Shown here: piece by piece, positions 54,712-64,000 of the stretch | How the letters are laid out: each line of letters opens with the position of its first letter | Position numbering within the stretch: the first letter of the stretch is position 1 | Assembly (NCBI RefSeq): GCF_000237925.1 | Contig: NW_017386046.1 | Span: 496,001-560,000 of the forward strand | DNA: 64,000 bases | Reading direction: 5' to 3' | DNA from: Schistosoma mansoni | Taxonomy: Eukaryota; Platyhelminthes; Trematoda; Strigeidida; Schistosomatidae | Notes under the pieces: model-generated | Seen by the model: the letters and a program-made list of their open reading frames with translations, nothing else | The model's database searches: none | What the model was told of the DNA's origin: nothing | Program-made: the position numbers and the translations under genes

Positions 54712-54766
<55 letters not shown>

Positions 54767-55374
54767 TGTACAGAGAATCCGAAATATCATTTCAATTATT
54801 GGTGAAAATTCAGTTAATTGAAAAGTTTGGGCATGAATAATAACTAACAAACACAAAGTGCAACTTACCCTATCTAACAAACTGCCTACCAAATCGCACA
54901 GAACCCGGAACAACTCTTCGTCTGCAAAGTCCTAAGGTTTTATCCATGTACATTTAATACCACCTACTTTTTTGTATGACTTCAGTAAATCATCAACCTG
55001 GAGATAAGCACTGTAAAGATCACGATCCTTTGGTACCTCTTGACGAAAACATACAATTGCAGGTTGAGTCAAATTCATAAGAAGACGAATGACCAGTTCG
55101 AACAATGTTTTATTACCGCTACAACAACGGAGAAGAGGTATGAGATCACTGGAAACAATGCGGAGTTGACCAAGTTCTCGTCGTATATCACATTCAGCAG
55201 TTTCATTTCGTAAGTAACGCAATAAAGTGCGAATGGAAACTATAAATGAATTCAATAACATGCATACATACCTTCTGCATCAGTATCTATCTTGTATGTA
55301 TCACCCTCACGAAATCCAAGACAAGAGCAACAGGCTTGAATATCCGCATAACGAAGAGTTGGATCGGCCAACAT
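30026..55374 (-). CDS. TIMELESS: TIMELESS replication fork protection protein, complete, 21 exons
   Basis: Exons: 55374-55272, 55239-54968, 54931-54869, 53074-52973, 52934-52779, 51816-51749, 51709-51641, 50348-50078, 49433-49264, 46442-46156, 44891-44813, 42331-41760, 41070-40878, 36778-36601, 35124-34979, 34766-34681, 34119-33996, 32916-32789, 32590-32074, 31157-31068, 30113-30026. All GT-AG, all phases agree: 3762 nt, 1253 aa (human 1208). Colinear with animal TIMELESS: GFREGDTYK, MNLTQPAIVCF, WEERSEEDRLLIERIL, WAMHLSGWDELLLFLA, ARFGGAFEL, NDETYFLWTMRFFMAF, DLVEGSHLF, YILRKFFEA. A lysine/arginine-rich stretch (about 573-600) is a likely nuclear signal, followed by an acidic run (exons 12-13). 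Two Myb-like repeats (HWTSEHDKELTQLFEAYR, EWTEQEIARLRDIVELH) correspond to the PARP1-binding region. TIMELESS with TIPIN couples helicase and polymerase and supports S-phase checkpoint signalling. Sequence groups it with this family rather than the Drosophila clock protein. Confidence 0.95.
35200..35282 (+). repeat. RTE 3'-end fragment in TIMELESS intron 14
   Basis: About 80 bp (TGTGCTAATGAGGTATG, GGACCGATGCATATATG, CCTACGTTGTAGATGACTGA) matching the 3' terminus of the RTE element at 5160-5235. It is a severely 5'-truncated insertion, antisense to TIMELESS. Confidence 0.75.
37985..38127 (-). repeat. tRNA-related SINE-like repeat with degenerate hammerhead-like core
   Basis: Read on the minus strand, the block begins CTTAACCACTAAGCCGG (A-box-like) and contains GGTCTTGGGTCCGAATC, which resembles a tRNA B-box. 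It then carries CTGCTAAGGAG, a short hairpin and CGAAAC (38046-38017). That order resembles the CUGAUGAG..GAAA core of the hammerhead ribozyme carried by schistosome SINE-like repeats. Key positions are changed, so a functional ribozyme is unlikely. It directly abuts the 5' end of the RTE copy at 38128. Confidence 0.5.
38128..40290 (+). mobile_element. RTE retrotransposon copy 2, broken, in TIMELESS intron 13
   Basis: Homologous to 3009-5235 from AGCTGTGGAAACA onward, through to the same 3' terminus. It carries many stops, frameshifts and a small deletion (after about 38610, where the GRAAGPDG block is lost). Intact-looking pieces remain, such as VPKNQWISSKSISLIDSRK (38170-38226), YADD (from about 39240) and RIQKARLAFANLHHLW. 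It is antisense to TIMELESS and cannot encode reverse transcriptase. Confidence 0.88.
42546..42576. repeat. (TA)n microsatellite in TIMELESS intron 11
   Basis: Perfect TA dinucleotide tract of about 31 bp. Confidence 0.95.
42650..43885 (-). pseudogene. Penelope-like element, reverse transcriptase remnant (Cercyon-like)
   Basis: On the minus strand: IVIFKHGKGPGLVVINKCNY (about 43790-43730), then PKPTGSVLLNLHGLPRIRK and CDAPTHELTKWLAKLSNSVH (43570-43430). VTMASPLRPLFANVFMSYIE follows at about 43160-43100, which is the Penelope form of the RT motif usually written GVAMGSPLSP..AN. It continues with TGQSLNFYC-like sequence and CLFNRTQGVC to about 42700. Frameshifts and stops separate the blocks. 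Penelope-like elements join this RT to a GIY-YIG endonuclease and are known in schistosomes as Cercyon. The remnant lies in TIMELESS intron 11 in the sense direction. Confidence 0.8.
43905..44275 (+). pseudogene. Second Penelope fragment, opposite strand, RT piece joined to GIY-YIG C-terminus
   Basis: On the plus strand 43933-44015 reads SMCGSLTHEIA, stop, WLAKLSSPIRSKLC. This is the same RT block as CDAPTHELTKWLAKLSN in the neighbouring minus-strand copy. From 44100 it reads SSIAKHIVKTGHRIN, TLYRNCQGRILRFVELLAAR and LCVQKQFSVTW, the C-terminal end of Penelope GIY-YIG endonucleases. About 1 kb between these blocks is deleted. With the minus-strand copy it forms a head-to-head pair separated by about 20-30 bp. 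Confidence 0.7.
45058..45126 (+). repeat. RTE 3'-end fragment in TIMELESS intron 10
   Basis: About 65 bp (GTGGGGTGTGGCGACTTG, CCGGGTCCTAAGTTGTGACT) resembling the RTE 3' terminus but more diverged than the other copies. An old, extremely truncated insertion. Confidence 0.6.
47373..47828 (-). mobile_element. RTE 3'-end copy 3, inverted near-duplicate of 39835-40290
   Basis: About 455 bp in TIMELESS intron 9. Its reverse complement matches 39835-40290 almost base for base, including the defect GGTTGATGATTAGAAGAAAG, which the open copy at 4833 (GGTTGGAAGAGAGTTAGG) lacks. The 74-codon frame at 47657-47433 has the same translation as 40005-40229. The 5' end stops abruptly at about 47828, close to a (TA)n tract. 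Confidence 0.9.
47898..47942. repeat. (TA)n microsatellite
   Basis: About 45 bp of TA repeats in TIMELESS intron 9, about 70 bp from the truncated end of an RTE copy. Confidence 0.95.
50652..50775 (+). repeat. tRNA-derived SINE-like repeat in TIMELESS intron 7
   Basis: A tRNA-like head has TTGGTTGAGGAGTTCG (A-box region) and GTTCAAACCCCGCC (B-box, consensus GGTTCGANNCC). It is followed by GAGCGCCTGAGTAGTATCAC, which recurs as GGGCACCTGAGCAGTATCAC at 54603. The anticodon arm does not fold cleanly, so this is a SINE head rather than a working tRNA gene. Confidence 0.5.
53779..53862 (-). repeat. RTE internal fragment in TIMELESS intron 3
   Basis: About 80 bp whose reverse complement (CAGACTGCCTGGTTGGGG, TCCGCGTGATTATTGGAACC) matches the end of the RTE open frame near 4920-4985. 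It is an orphan piece with neither end of the element. Confidence 0.6.
54149..54190. repeat. (TA)n microsatellite, left flank of repeat unit
   Basis: About 42 bp of TA repeats in TIMELESS intron 3, directly bordering the GC-richer unit 54191-54700. Confidence 0.95.
54191..54715 (+). repeat. GC-richer dispersed repeat between two (TA)n tracts
   Basis: About 525 bp that begin GCCCCCAAATGCCCTGG, far more GC-rich than the intron around it. It shares CACCTGAGCAGTATCACAGCCCT with the SINE-like repeat at 50735. It ends in an A/T-rich tail (AAATAAATTAATAAATAATA). No frame is convincing. The A-rich tail and position between TA tracts suggest a retroposed, non-coding element on the plus strand. Confidence 0.6.
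54716..54763. repeat. (TA)n microsatellite, right flank of repeat unit
   Basis: About 48 bp of TA repeats following the A/T-rich tail of the 54191-54715 unit. Confidence 0.95.
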
Positions 55375-58232
55375 TGCATAAAATCAAAAACCTAACCAAA
55401 TCTAACAAAGTGAGAATAGTGTCCGTCTTGAGATAAAATATGCATCGACCATAAGTACACTGATATTAAACCATACCAATACCTGTGAGCAACCTAACCA
55501 CGAAAACCTGGAACTACAAAGTAACTAACCTAAAACGAGAGTTTACAAAGTAAACTAGCTTGATACATTAAGTATGTGTAGAATCAATGAGAGTATCAGC
55601 AACATGCAATTATATCCAGAGTGTATCTAAAAAACTTTTTAGGTGAAAGCCAAACAATAACAGATATAACGGGAAGAGATAAGATGATTTGCAGTTTATA
55701 GGATTTTGTGAGGTAACTAGAGAATAGCTTGAGAAATCTATCAGTAATTAACGCTATGGGGATAGACAAACAAATGACTACCGCTACATTTCTTCTTCGG
55801 AACAAACTAAGAAGAACCTCGTTACGTATGTTATAATGCATATAACAATTCTGAAGCCAACTTGAAGTGTGCATAAAAGTAAGAATATTTGTATGCATAG
55901 GTTGATTCACATGTGTCCTAGAGCATTGCAGAGCGATCAGTACGACTAATGCAGTAATGCTATTAATGAAGTAGTTTGGACTAAAATAAGTGTAATCTGA
56001 TAAGTTTCACTAACCTAACAAATTACAATAGTAGTACACAAAAGTGTCAAGTGAGGAACTGCTGAAGCAAAGTGAAAAAGAATACGAGAAAGGAAAACTT
56101 ATGTATACTGGTTGGACAATGGAACAACTATTACGGAAGGTTTAGACAGTAGAGAATCGTGAGGTGGATAAGTAAAGTGGTGCAAAAATGTAGAGTCCAT
56201 ATGACGTCCCAAAAACCAAGTTAAGAATATCCAGCTACCAATGTGGTGGAGCCAAGGGACCTAATGTTATGAAAAGCAAGGGATGATGCACAATTTTATC
56301 CTTGTTAGTTTCATAATTTCAGTTAACATTGCTACATCTGCCCTTGACCATGTAATCAGACCTCGTGTTCATCCTAATGATTAAGCATGGCAAGGATAAG
56401 AAAAACTTTTATATAGTGGATTATAGGTTACATTGAATAAGTAGAAATTCACTAATTTGTTTTCCTTTATTCTGTATGGTCGTCTGAAGTGTATTTTACC
56501 GAAAGTGTTACATCCAGAATGAGTACTTTGCATGTTAACATTATCCCGCTACATAAACCTTTAGTGCTCTTAGTTGGCAGAACTTTATGTGTCTCTTCTC
56601 TTCACCTCCTTCAGAAGGTTATTAGATGGTGGGAATATCCTCGAACTCTCATCATATTAACCGGATAACAGTTAAAAATAAGTGTTAAAAATAATTTTAA
56701 TTACTGATTAACAGGATAACCTGAGAACAAATAATGAATTACGTAGAATTCCGACCTATTGTCTTAAAAAAACTGACTGGAATGAGAGGTCTTACAGTTT
56801 GTGCTAAGTCTTGAAGAAAATGTCTTGAGAAATGAACTGCTTAAGTTCATGTAGGAGGTTTATACTTCAATTCAGGATATTGACTTCAATTTTTACTGAG
56901 AGTTCTCAGCCTTACTTGGTTGACAAGCAACATTACAGATTCGTGTACACAGTTTGGAGCGACACTTTCGCGAAGTACTTTTACTAATAGGTTCCGCAGA
57001 CAAGTAGACGGAGCAAATTTTGAGCCTACGATGCAGCACTGACCGTAACGCTGTGACGATAAACCACCAACATACACGGAACGAGAACTACAAAGTTGTG
57101 ATTCTGCTGTTAAAGCATTTCTTCAGCACTAATCAAAAACAACAAAGGTGTAGGAAGGTAAATTCAGTCAGAATGTAGTTGGAACAACCAGAGACTACAG
57201 TTGCAGATCAAAAATACAGGGTGAATATTTTAGTCTTCTTCTAAGTGCGAGAAAGTATTTTGAAGTGAACATATATGCTGCTACAAGCAGATCCCAATTA
57301 TCAGGACATTAAGCTAATATTCAGACTGTGAAAAAGGGAGATTTTAGACAATGCTTGCGGATGGTGTTCTAGGACATAAAATATATTGTATGAATTTGTA
57401 AGTACTTGGAAATGTTTACCTCTAACTAAGTCACCTAAAATTACACTCAGGTGACTAGAAAATAGAGATTTCGTTACACATGTATTAAATAATCTGATTA
57501 GCCTAACATAAATAAAAGTCACAGCTGATTTCACATATGGCCGCTGTGTAACTTATGCAGACCTGCACAGATATCCATATTTTCAGCAGTTGGTGTGTTC
57601 TAAAAAACACCTTTATAACAGCCAAAACAGGCATATATATCTGATATTTGTGACGCTGACCAGCCAGTAAAAAGTGAAGCAAAGTATAAATAACCAGAAC
57701 CATAACTACGATCCAGATCACTTTATCCACGTCTGAATGAAGAGGCTTCGAGCCACTAAAAATCCAGAAGTATCCCGCAAAAGTTAGCCGACCAACAATA
57801 TATAACCCGTTCATTGAGTCCAAGTACAGTGTGAGACCGGTGAATCGTGAATTATACACTTTTCTGTTGATTTGAATTGAATATTATGTTGCAAGAACTA
57901 ATTTAATTTATTATCTCGTTAGGGCATTTAGGTAATCAATAGCTAAATAGTGAAAACGGTCTGAAATATGTCCCTCAGATTTACCGATATTAATTTACAT
58001 AGAACATTTAGTCGAGTGTTTGAAAATCGTAGAATGAAAATAAACATGCCTCATAAACCAGACAGGATCAAACCAGAAAAATACACATACGTAGTGTGCA
58101 ATTATAATTACACCCACACAACGTAGAAAGTCAGAAATCCTCGAAACCGCCTTGAGATAGTGGTACCAACTATCGATAGATTACGTCGCAAATATATTGG
58201 CCATTGAAGAGTCACCTTGAAGCAAAGTCAAA
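55375..58232. promoter_or_regulatory. Divergent intergenic region between TIMELESS and HMCES
   Basis: 2858 bp separate the TIMELESS start codon (minus strand) from the HMCES start codon (plus strand). No coding exon or mobile element was recognised. Both promoters must lie here, unless 5' UTR exons or spliced-leader acceptors shift them. The minus-strand frames at 55596-55910 and 57301-57859 have no domain and poor coding character. Confidence 0.5.
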
Positions 58233-61200
58233 ATGTGTGGGAGAACGGCTTGGTAACATGTAGTTTTAGTTTGGATGACATTTAGTGCCTTGGAGCCGAG
58301 CACAATATGTGCCAAATGCCATCTTAATCTTCGTAACAACAAAGAAATAGGGCAGCCTAGCTGGCACAATGCTCCTGGTGGTCAAAAGTATAATCCGTCT
58401 TATAATATATCTCCAGGATCATTCACGTATGTTTGTTCCTCGCTTAACATTTTCAAAGATAATATAATGAGGTTTGGGCTTTGTTGCGTATATTTTGGAT
58501 GAGCTTATCACTATCTAACTTATATATTACAGTTCGTACCATTTAATAAATCCAAGCTATTTAAATAGCTTGGATTAGTATTATATCGCGAATATCTACA
58601 TTGTAAGGAAGATATCTCCTTTAGAAGCCAACGACGTATGTGTTGAGGCTTCTTAGTTTGACTCTGTTGTATTCTAAACAGGAAAGCATAAAAATGGTCA
58701 AAGTAGTTGTGAAGATGGCCGAAGTTTTTTATATTTCATGAAAAGTAATAGCTACATTATACAATGGTATAGTGTAATAAAAAACTTTCTGCTATATTGT
58801 TACCATAGTTAATTTTCTGGAAAAAGTCTCATTTAAGTTTTAGTAATAGTATATATATAATATTAAAAATGCACTACTATACTCACTCTATGCTTACTTC
58901 TGGAATCTCGTCTGTTTAATCTAACACTCTAGTCATGGAAAAACCTTTGTTTTGTAGAATGTGAAATCTTTCCAGGATTCTTTCCTTTCAAGTTCTGACT
59001 GACTAGTCCGGATATTAACGTATGTCAAACTTGTTTCTAGAAGTGGGAATTTCACCGCATGTTCGTGCTTCATTACGCAGAATACCACTTGTTTTGATAG
59101 TTTTCTGGCATTATTGTTCATTTTAGTGAGTTGTAATGCTAACTTAGCTATTAGTGAAAAACATTGTTTCATGTGATTAGTGTTTAGATAATCAACCACA
59201 CTGCAATAGGCCTACATATTTGCGAATTCTATTTCCATACTTCCAGATATATTAGAATGATAATGATTTGTATAGCTGAGAAATAGTTTAACAGACAGTT
59301 GCCAGTGTCGAGGTTGATGTTTGGATTTTTAGAGCTCATCAAACGATAAGTGGTTGGTTATAGTTCTCTGCATTTATCATAGTCATTTCTAGGGAAATTA
59401 TGATATGAAACTGTAACCTACCTCAATGTTCTGTCGTTTTACTCTTAATTAGACACCACTTGTCATTTGGACTATTGTCCTAATTACTTTGTTCATTAGA
59501 AACACAGCTGCTCATTCGTGGACGACCTACTACAGACTACTATCAACGGGTTACTCTGATAGTTTCACTGACATTCTTCAGAATCATCCTCACACAAAAA
59601 TACTCTATTTCATATTTTTAAATTTTATTTAGACCAGTGCTAGTTTCAAACCAGTTCACTGATACAAAGGACAAAGGCCACTCACTTCAAGTGATGCGCT
59701 GGGGTTTGATTCCTGCATTTATTCATAGAGACTCAACTTCCACTTTCCACACCTTCAACGCTCGTATTGAATCATTATTAGATAAACGCTCTTACAAGTG
59801 TTCATTGCAAGAAGGCAAACGATGTGTAGTTGTGGTTCAGGGGTAAGTTCTATCCTATCATGACTATCACTTATACTGATAAACTTAATGTTTAGCTAAA
59901 AACGGTAGAACTACTACGTGGTAGTTGGTACAATAGGCTGTAAGTAAGATATGCTACTAGGAAATTTAACTGTGATTTATTCACCCATAGCTTGTTGGAT
60001 AATTTGAAACACAGTCAAAGCGACAGTTGTTGATTGTCTGAGCCATCTAACCACCCCTCTATTTTGATAGAAGGATACATCTTTAGAAGGTTGCATAGTT
60101 TGAATTAGTAATCGCTTGCATATCGCTTGCGGTTACTCAAGATTTTACTTAACGATTAACTATCTACCATACGATAAGGATGTATATAAAATATAAGCAT
60201 ATCTGTGATTAAATTTATAGACTACGTACCAACGTCTTTTGTGCCATAAGAAATTCAGTTTATGCGTTCTAAAACGACAAGCGCTGATCCAAACCCACGA
60301 TTCCTCTTTTGATTGGTTGGTACTGAAAAACTAAACAAAAACTACCAAAAACTTGGAATTCTGTTAGTTTAATATTTTCACATTTGAAGTATTGATTAAA
60401 TCTAATTAGCATTTACGTATCAAAAATAAAAGTTATTCATATATTATACTACTGGTCAGTTCATAGTGAGATAGAAAACCTAATTAGGCAGTCAGTAGGA
60501 TCAAATGCTTCATCCAGACGATAGCCGGTCAGGTACTCTGTAGTTTAGATAGATTTAAATTATAGCAGTTGATCCCTCTGTCATACTTGTAAAACAAGAA
60601 CTGGTTATCTGGGAAGTTAGTTAGTCAAAGTTATAATTAATCTGCTTTCCGCCCTTACTTCCGTGTATCTCATTCCTGCACATCGATAGTTATTTAGTAA
60701 TTTTCATCTATTTCAATATCACATATAATTTGTTCTGCAATTCTCACAACTTGTCTAATTATTTTCCAAAATGTCGCTACATTGCCATACTAATTTGTTT
60801 ATTTACAAGTCAAGATAATCCTTCATTTACCACAGCTGAAAATATGAAACTGTTTTTTATTAAACCCACTTAAACAGCTCATAAATTATACTCATACCTC
60901 TATTTCTTTCGATAAGGAAATATCTAATTAAAATTGCAGACTCTATATTATGTGGTCATCGTCATATGTCCACAAGTATCTTTCAAGGTGATTAAGCGAT
61001 TACTCAATTTTTATTGATAATGCTGGAGTCTTATTGGTAACGGCAACCGCAAGTGCCTTTTCTCCTAATTCGATATTTCACATAACCCTTGCCCTTTTTC
61101 GATTGGTTGCTCTTACTTTTAGTTCGCCGTTCTTTCGTCACTATATACTGAATTGTACTTCAAATTGTTCTGCCTGAATACTAAGTTTTCCTCATACTTC

Positions 61201-63783
61201 TCGTATTAATGACTAATTTTTGAAGTGTTATGTGCCACCTACCATTATCGGGTCCGCAATAAAACCATCTGTATTAGAATGGATCAATCATTTAATTCGC
61301 AAGCATCTTAAACCAGCAGGAAAACATTACGCAATCGTTATTATGAGGATTTAAGACATGATGTATCGACATAATGCTGTCAAACTTCTAGTTATTATAG
61401 TCCATTTCCTTTGCTAATAAAGTCTTTAACTCCGTTCTGTTCTTACACTAAAATTGTGGCTCATCAATTTTCTTATTGTTGTTTTAAATGAAAATTCCAA
61501 TCACGTGCCTGTCCAAAGCATCACCTGGACTACGTGAAGATGAAAAATAAGTTTGAAGTAAACCACGTAAATATCTAGTAATAAACCATAAAATTACAAT
61601 ATACTACGACATCGTCTAAGGTTTTTCCGACTCCAATTTTAAAGTTTATGAATTCATATTGTATACCTTTCATGAACATTATAGCCTAAAACTACCTATA
61701 GCTAATTCTGTTAACCAGAAATCACTTATTTTCTTTTTCATATTTTTGAGGGATTTTATTCGTAATAATAATAAATAATAATAATAAATAAAGTGTGCTA
61801 ATGTTGTAATAGTTTGATTTGATCACTTACCTCTATCCTATCTAAATTCAACTCTTATTACGTAGAACTATTAATTCTTTTCAGATTTTATGAATGGAAA
61901 GTTGGAATCAACAAAAAACAACCATTTTATTTTTGCCCCTCAGGTAATTATACTATTATTTTTTAGATCTCTACTTATGTTTGAAGATCCTGAGAAATTA
62001 CTTATGATGGCAGGTTTATTTGCTCATAATTATGAGAAACAAGTAATTACTCAATGTGTTAAGCTTATTTGTGTAGATGTATTCATATACCATAATAACC
62101 ACAAGTTCAAAGGGCATCATGGCAGATGTGCATTCAAGAATGCCTGTATGCTTCATACTACATCATAACTCTCTAATTTGTCTTCTGATTAAAGGTCATT
62201 TTAGATAACGATGATGATATTTATGAGTGGCTGGATCCAGTTGAATCCAATTATAAACAAGTATAGTACAACAAAGTTGGGATTTCTATACATTTTAGTT
62301 TTTAATTTTATTTTTCAGATGAATAAAGTAATGACCGTTACTCACATTCTTTTGTATGTAGTGTGTTAAACGATACTTTTCAAGAACTGAAATTAACTTC
62401 ATGGAATCAGTTCTATCCTAAAGATTATTTAGACGATTGTTTTTGTAGCTCTTAACCACTCTTGAATTTTAATATGATGTAGGTAGCCAAAATTTAAGAG
62501 ACACTAAAAATAATAATCGTAAACAGTCGTCAAAACAATACTTCAGAAATGTTGTTTGATCTTCAATTACATAGCTTTTAGTTACTACATAAACTACATT
62601 CTGAATCGCGAGTTTCTCTAAAACACTTGTCTTTAAAAGCTGAAAACATCCTTCTGCAACTATCAGTTTAGAATTTCTTGTAAAACAAATTACTTAATCA
62701 CCCAGCTATGACTATTTTAAACGGTTTAGGCGACAATTTTTCTAAATAAATAAACTACCGGTAGTAAGAAAGATGGCGGTATTGGGAATTGAAAAAAAAA
62801 GAAACTTTTTATTGGCCAGTGTTTCACATTGATGTAACTTTGTATTTATTGCAGTGTTATAAAATTCACTAACTGGGACATACTATAACATTCTACGTAC
62901 GTACGAAGTTCTACGTTGTGACTGACTGATAACATTCTAATCATTCGAAGTGTTTAATAAAACTATTAATGTTACAATTATCACCCAATAACTTCGTTGG
63001 TGGGTATTTGATTAATTTGCTGTTATTTTTAACCCTTTGGATGGAGTTGAGTGTATGATAATTACTAAAATTACCGGCAGTTTGTTAGTCCCTATCGACT
63101 GAGACAGTGATATTTCCCTTGTAATCAATCCAGTTTATTATTGATTATGATGACAACCACTAAGTGATACCAGCTAGACAATTTCCGAAAACCGAAGGAC
63201 CCTAAACAGCTGTTTGATCCTAGTTTGAAACTCTTTAATAATGCGCGCCTACGTTTTGAATTAGTGTCAACAAATTAGTCGAATGAGTGAATGATTCAGT
63301 GCATACGTTGTCTTCGTTAAATGTCCTAACTCATAAAATATCTACACAAAATTCTGACTGATAAAGACGAAGCAGCTACCCAACGAACCTTAGTTATCAT
63401 TCTGTTATCGCAATCATTGTGTTTATACTTAGTCGTTTCGTAATACCAAATTACTATGATCTCTATACTTTAAATATGAAGATAAAATCATGTTTACGGA
63501 AAACAATGCTTGTAAAGAAATCAATTCAACTACTAACCATGCTAAAGAACGCATTCTTTTAAAAGTATTTCCGTATTCTATTGCAAAAATCTATCTTGCG
63601 ATTAACTTCTAAATGATGAATAAGTAAACTATAATTTCAGGCATATGAATTTCTCACTGATCTTGCACACAATCTGGACAATGTATCTGTCATTAAATAT
63701 CCCGTTACGTCTCAGGTCAACAATTCCACGTATAACGAGCCTAATTGTATTAAACCTATTAGTGAAGAAGAAGAAGAACACAA
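58233..63783 (+). CDS. HMCES: HMCES, SRAP-domain abasic-site processing protein, 3' end beyond window
   Basis: Exons 58233-58252, 58286-58426, 59633-59842, 61885-61943, 61987-62042, 62077-62145, 62195-62260, 63641-63783. They join in frame for 254 codons plus 2 nt and run on past the window (human protein 354 aa). The first exon is 20 nt and reads MCGRTA. The SRAP domain has Cys2, Asn96 in HTFNARIES, Glu127 in GFYEWK and His181 in DVHSRMP; Asn96 and Glu127 fall at the same numbers as in human. Other matches are YNPSYNISPG, VMRWGLIPAF, KRCVVVVQG, LLMMAGLF, YSYTIIT and VNNSTYNEPNC. HMCES forms a thiazolidine crosslink with abasic sites in single-stranded DNA at replication forks. Four introns are only 33, 43, 34 and 49 nt. 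The exon at 63641-63783 ends in an acidic run (EEEEEHK) before a GTGAG donor. Confidence 0.94.
58549..58576. repeat. Perfect 28-bp palindrome in HMCES intron 2
   Basis: AATCCAAGCTATTT followed by its exact reverse complement, with no loop. It could form a cruciform or be a dyad binding site. Confidence 0.9.
62893..62936 (+). repeat. Possible RTE 3'-tip fragment in HMCES intron 7
   Basis: About 30 bp (TTCTACGTTGTGACTGACTGATAA) resembling the last bases of the RTE 3' terminus. It is too short to be sure. Confidence 0.35.
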
Positions 63784-64000
63784 GTGAGTTGAAATAAATA
63801 GAAAATATTTTAGAACTATGTATACACTTGAAAGAGTTCCAATGTCACATTGCCATTACTACTTTTGAATACTTCGTAATCCGTTCCTTTTGTTGGAACA
63901 AGTAATCTTACTTTTTGTCAATAGCTAACTAATGACTTATTTTGATGATGTCATCTAAGAATCTTCCAAAATCTATTTGGTCTCGCGATTAGGAACGATT
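63784..64000 (+). other. Start of next HMCES intron
   Basis: Begins with the donor GTGAGTTG after the last visible exon. No further exon is seen before the window ends. Confidence 0.6.

Noticed and set aside
54136-54913. Frames with Ile-Tyr repeats
   Set aside because: They are translations of (TA)n microsatellites and the repeat between them.
58275-58426. HMCES starting at ATG 58275, with the first Cys preceded by ATA
   Set aside because: A 20-nt exon at 58233 (MCGRTA) plus a 33-nt intron restores the conserved N-terminus in frame, so the apparent loss of Cys2 is an artefact of the wrong start.

Overview
The window is flatworm nuclear DNA, almost certainly from a Schistosoma species. It is AT-rich and gene-poor. 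Its genes carry several introns of only 32-49 nt mixed with introns above 1 kb, a known schistosome pattern. Its mobile elements also match schistosome families: CsRn1/Boudicca-type LTR elements, RTE-type LINEs (SR2/SR3-like), a Penelope-like element (Cercyon-like) and a Mutator-like transposon (Curupira-like). The species cannot be fixed from sequence alone.

Three genes can be assembled exon by exon with every splice phase in agreement. (1) CFAP20/BUG22, a ciliary protein, minus strand, 510-2406, 5 exons, 193 aa, complete. (2) TIMELESS, the replication-fork protection factor, minus strand, 30026-55374, 21 exons, 1253 aa, complete. (3) HMCES, the SRAP-domain shield of abasic sites, plus strand, from 58233 to beyond the window edge, 8 exons seen, with the catalytic Cys2, Asn96, Glu127 and a SRAP His. 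A fourth gene, of unknown function, has its last three exons on the plus strand (24272-29752). It converges on TIMELESS, with only 273 bp between the two stop codons.

Layout: 0.5-2.4 kb CFAP20; 2.9-5.2 kb RTE retrotransposon with an open reverse-transcriptase frame; 5.2-6.3 kb internally inverted remnant of a second LINE; 6.6-9.8 kb old dispersed repeats; 10.4-11.2 kb decayed gypsy integrase (minus); 11.3-15.7 kb young LTR retrotransposon with near-identical LTRs, an open gag-pol frame and no integrase; 15.7-20.4 kb old repeats without a recognisable gene; 20.4-22.9 kb broken Mutator-like transposase; 24.3-29.8 kb unknown gene; 30.0-55.4 kb TIMELESS, with introns holding RTE copies, a Penelope head-to-head pair, tRNA-like SINEs and (TA)n tracts; 55.4-58.2 kb divergent intergenic region; 58.2-63.8 kb HMCES.

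TIMELESS and HMCES both act on stressed replication forks and are transcribed divergently from a 2.9 kb interval. Co-regulation is possible but unproven. The transposon content is a mixture of ages, from a very recent LTR insertion to heavily decayed MULE and integrase remains.
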